Shown here in pieces: positions 22,154 to 24,030 of a stretch of DNA of 24,030 bases. Where the stretch lies: contig URXG01000038.1 of assembly GCA_900551715.1 (NCBI GenBank), positions 1 to 24,030 on the forward strand. The letters run 5' to 3'. This DNA is from an uncultured Blautia sp. (GTDB lineage Bacteria > Bacillota > Clostridia > Lachnospirales > Lachnospiraceae). Position 1 is the first letter of the stretch. The number at the start of each line of letters is the position of its first letter. A program made the position numbers and the translations under genes. Below the pieces are notes generated by a model. It saw nothing but the letters and a program-made list of their open reading frames with translations, made no database searches and was not told where the DNA came from.

Positions 22154-23578
22154 ATGCGCAAAACCAAAATTATCTGCACTTTGGGTCCATCCACTGATAA
22201 AGAAGGCATTCTGGAACAGCTCGTTAAGGAAGGTATGAACGTTGCACGTTTTAACTTCTCTCATGGTTCCCACGAGGAACAAAAAGGCCGTCTTGATCAG
22301 TTAAAAGAAATCCGTTCCCGTCTGAATAAACCGATAGCCGCACTGCTGGATACCAAAGGTCCCGAAATTCGTATTCGTGATTTTGCCAATGGAAAGATCA
22401 CCCTGGAAGAGGGTCAGGAATTTACTTTAACCGCAGATGAAATTGAAGGAAATGAAAGCATTGTTTCTGTCACCTATAAAGACTTATACAAAGACGTCAG
22501 ACCAGGCAATACCATTTTGATCGACGACGGTCTGATCGGACTGGAAGTTCAGAGAATTGAAGGACATAACATTGTCTGTCTCGTAAAAAATGGTGGCGTT
22601 GTGTCCAACAAAAAAGGCGTAAACCTTCCAGGTGTGGAAGTGAATATGCCTTTTATCAGCCCGAAAGATAAAGAGGATATCCTCTTTGGAATCGAGCAGG
22701 GATTTGACTTTATTGCAGCATCCTTTACCAGAACAGCTGCTGATATCCTGGAGATCCGCAAGATTCTGGAAGAGAATGGCGGCAAAGGCATCAACATCAT
22801 TGCAAAAATAGAAAACCAGCAGGGTGTTGACAATATCACCGACATTATCCGTGTCGCTGACGGTATCATGATCGCCAGAGGTGATATGGGTGTAGAGATT
22901 CCTCTGGAGGACGTTCCTGTTATCCAGAAGGATATTATCGCTCAGGTTTATAACGCCGGCAAACAGGTTATCACTGCCACTCAGATGTTGGATTCCATGA
23001 TGAAGAATCCACGTCCTACCAGAGCAGAGACTACAGACGTAGCCAATGCCATCTACCAGGGAACCAGTGCCATCATGCTTTCCGGTGAAACAGCAGCAGG
23101 TAAATATCCTGTAGAAGCACTGCAGACTATGGTAAAGATCGCATGCCGTACAGAAGATGATGTTCCTTACAACAAAATGTTCAGCATTCGCACCAAAGAA
23201 CAGACTACCAGTGTGACAGCTGCCATCTCTCATGCCACTTGTATGACAGCCATTGATCTGAAAGCCAAAGCTATCATCACAGTCACACATTCCGGCAACA
23301 CTTCCCGTATGGTATCCAAATACCGTCCTGGATGTCTGATCGTAGGATGTTCGCCAGACGAGCGTATCTGCCGTCAGCTGAATATGTCCTGGGGTGTGGC
23401 ACCTCTCTATATCAAGGAAGAATACAGTATGGAGATTCTTCTTCTTCACGCAACAGAAGCTGCACAGAAAGCAGGCTATGTTGAAGAGGGCGATGTTGTA
23501 GTTCTTACTGTAGGTGTTCCGCTGGGTCGTCCTGGTAACACCAACCTTCTGAAAGCAGCTGTAGTTGGAGAATATTAA
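22154..23578 (+). CDS. pyk: Pyruvate kinase
   Basis: A 474-residue enzyme making pyruvate and ATP from phosphoenolpyruvate and ADP in glycolysis. Conserved stretches: KTKIICTLGPS at the N terminus, NVARFNFSHG (catalytic Arg), DTKGPEIR, the B domain (about 70-170), IIAKIENQQG (catalytic Lys), MIARGDMGVEIP (metal site), TRAETTDVANAIYQG, and a C-terminal allosteric domain. It lacks the extra PEP-utiliser-like C-terminal domain of Bacillus and many Clostridia enzymes, so it has the basic length. The ATG at 22154 starts the family-conserved N terminus; GAGGAGG lies about 12 nt upstream, a long spacing. The in-frame ATG at 22133 overlaps that site and is rejected. No phosphofructokinase gene adjoins it here. 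Confidence 0.95.
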   Translation: MRKTKIICTLGPSTDKEGILEQLVKEGMNVARFNFSHGSHEEQKGRLDQLKEIRSRLNKPIAALLDTKGPEIRIRDFANGKITLEEGQEFTLTADEIEGNESIVSVTYKDLYKDVRPGNTILIDDGLIGLEVQRIEGHNIVCLVKNGGVVSNKKGVNLPGVEVNMPFISPKDKEDILFGIEQGFDFIAASFTRTAADILEIRKILEENGGKGINIIAKIENQQGVDNITDIIRVADGIMIARGDMGVEIPLEDVPVIQKDIIAQVYNAGKQVITATQMLDSMMKNPRPTRAETTDVANAIYQGTSAIMLSGETAAGKYPVEALQTMVKIACRTEDDVPYNKMFSIRTKEQTTSVTAAISHATCMTAIDLKAKAIITVTHSGNTSRMVSKYRPGCLIVGCSPDERICRQLNMSWGVAPLYIKEEYSMEILLLHATEAAQKAGYVEEGDVVVLTVGVPLGRPGNTNLLKAAVVGEY

Positions 23579-23613
23579 TCGCTACTGTTCACAGGAACTA
23601 TTAATCGCTACTG
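23573..23613 (+). repeat. 15-bp direct repeat spanning the pyk stop codon
   Basis: TATTAATCGCTACTG occurs at 23573-23587 and 23599-23613, a 26-bp period. The first copy contains the pyk stop codon. Confidence 0.8.
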
Positions 23614-23934
23614 ATCTTCCCACTTTTTGTGGGAAGATTTTTTGTACCTCCGGTATCTTATACACAGAACCGTTATGGTAACACCAGCCGCAAAAGCAGC
23701 AATACCGATGAACACATAGATGCCGCCTCCATTATGAAGAACCACGGAGCTGTAGGCACCAGTGACTGCCGAACTGCCTGATACACCAGCTTCTTTCAGC
23801 ACTGAAAAAATACACAGGACCAAAAATACACAGCTACAGGCAAGCTCTCCAAGCCGTCGGTTTTCGTACTGTCTTCTGTATTGTCTGCATTTCTGTCTTA
23901 TCTTCTGCATTCTCTGCTCATTCACCGTTAACAT
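23608..23934 (-). CDS. Small two-TM membrane protein of unknown function
   Basis: A 108-residue protein with a strongly basic, Gln/Arg-rich N terminus (residues 8-27), a first hydrophobic segment (about 31-46), a Gly/Ser-rich external loop, a second segment (about 70-92), and a basic C-terminal tail. I do not recognise a family. GGGAGG 7 nt before the ATG is a good ribosome binding site and supports a real gene. Its last codons overlap the pyk terminator, so the two genes converge. Upstream it meets a copy of the dispersed repeat. Confidence 0.65.
   Translation of the reverse strand: MLTVNEQRMQKIRQKCRQYRRQYENRRLGELACSCVFLVLCIFSVLKEAGVSGSSAVTGAYSSVVLHNGGGIYVFIGIAAFAAGVTITVLCIRYRRYKKSSHKKWEDQ
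23614..23643 (+). terminator. Terminator of pyk
   Basis: A 10-bp perfect stem (ATCTTCCCAC with GTGGGAAGAT), a 5-nt T loop, and T5. It lies within the 3' end of the converging small membrane protein gene. Confidence 0.9.
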
Positions 23935-23976
23935 CAGGCAGCCTCCCTTTCCTCTTTATTATTTGCAATTCTATCT

Positions 23977-24030
23977 GTAACTGTTCAGTACCCTCACAGT
24001 TACGAGTCAAAATGCATTCCAAATCACCTT
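23977..24030 (+). repeat. Second copy of the dispersed hairpin repeat, cut by the window end
   Basis: It matches 21844-21897 at all but one of 54 positions (CATTCCAAATCACC here, CATTCCTAATCACC there), then the window ends. It lies in the same orientation, upstream of the small membrane protein gene. Confidence 0.92.

Noticed and set aside
22484..23449. 321-codon open frame on the minus strand
   Set aside because: It is fully antisense to pyk and has no ribosome binding site or known motif.

Overview
The window looks like chromosome of a low-to-mid-GC Gram-positive gut Clostridium relative, most likely Lachnospiraceae (Blautia/Ruminococcus-like). The signs are strong AGGAGG ribosome binding sites, extended -10 promoters, secreted proteins with N-terminal signal peptides, and the gene families present. 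The genus is a guess. I see no rRNA, tRNA, CRISPR array, phage gene or intact transposase.

Layout. Positions 1-4250 carry a VanZ-like membrane protein, a secreted Ig-like protein, a two-repeat SH3b protein and a large secreted parallel beta-helix protein. Positions 4277-4488 form an intergenic unit that reads as an undescribed small RNA: an extended -10 promoter, a three-way junction with two hairpins that each show an ACCUCC anti-Shine-Dalgarno loop, and a 21-bp terminator stem. Positions 4539-10220 (minus strand) hold a complete Opp/Dpp/Nik-type ABC importer in the order permease, permease, binding protein, ATPase, ATPase, then a DJ-1/PfpI-like protein lacking the usual cysteine. Positions 10362-13858 (minus strand) hold a SAM methyltransferase, a fusion of an aspartoacylase-like zinc hydrolase with a second copy of that methyltransferase, and a LysR regulator. 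An AEC-family carrier lies just beyond at 14014-14928 (minus), and a MATE exporter at 15266-16594 (plus).

The importer, tailoring enzymes, regulator and two nearby transporters could form one pathway that imports, deacylates/methylates or exports a small metabolite. A metallophore or acylated amino acid is possible, but the substrate cannot be read from sequence. The MATE gene has a 5' leader with a promoter, a 25-codon leader ORF and an intrinsic terminator whose stem overlaps the end of that ORF, a typical attenuator layout.

Positions 16595-17320 are non-coding or decayed DNA with a 187-nt imperfect palindrome and a second hairpin whose loop is the exact reverse complement of the first one's. 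Positions 17324-20421 are a copper operon: a promoter embedded in a CsoR operator, csoR, and copA, whose 3' end carries a CopZ-like domain with its own in-frame ribosome binding site and start. Then come a CLC antiporter lacking the GSGIP chloride motif, pyruvate kinase, and a small two-TM protein. A dispersed 143-bp hairpin repeat has one full copy (21844-21986), one copy cut by the window end, and two fragments.
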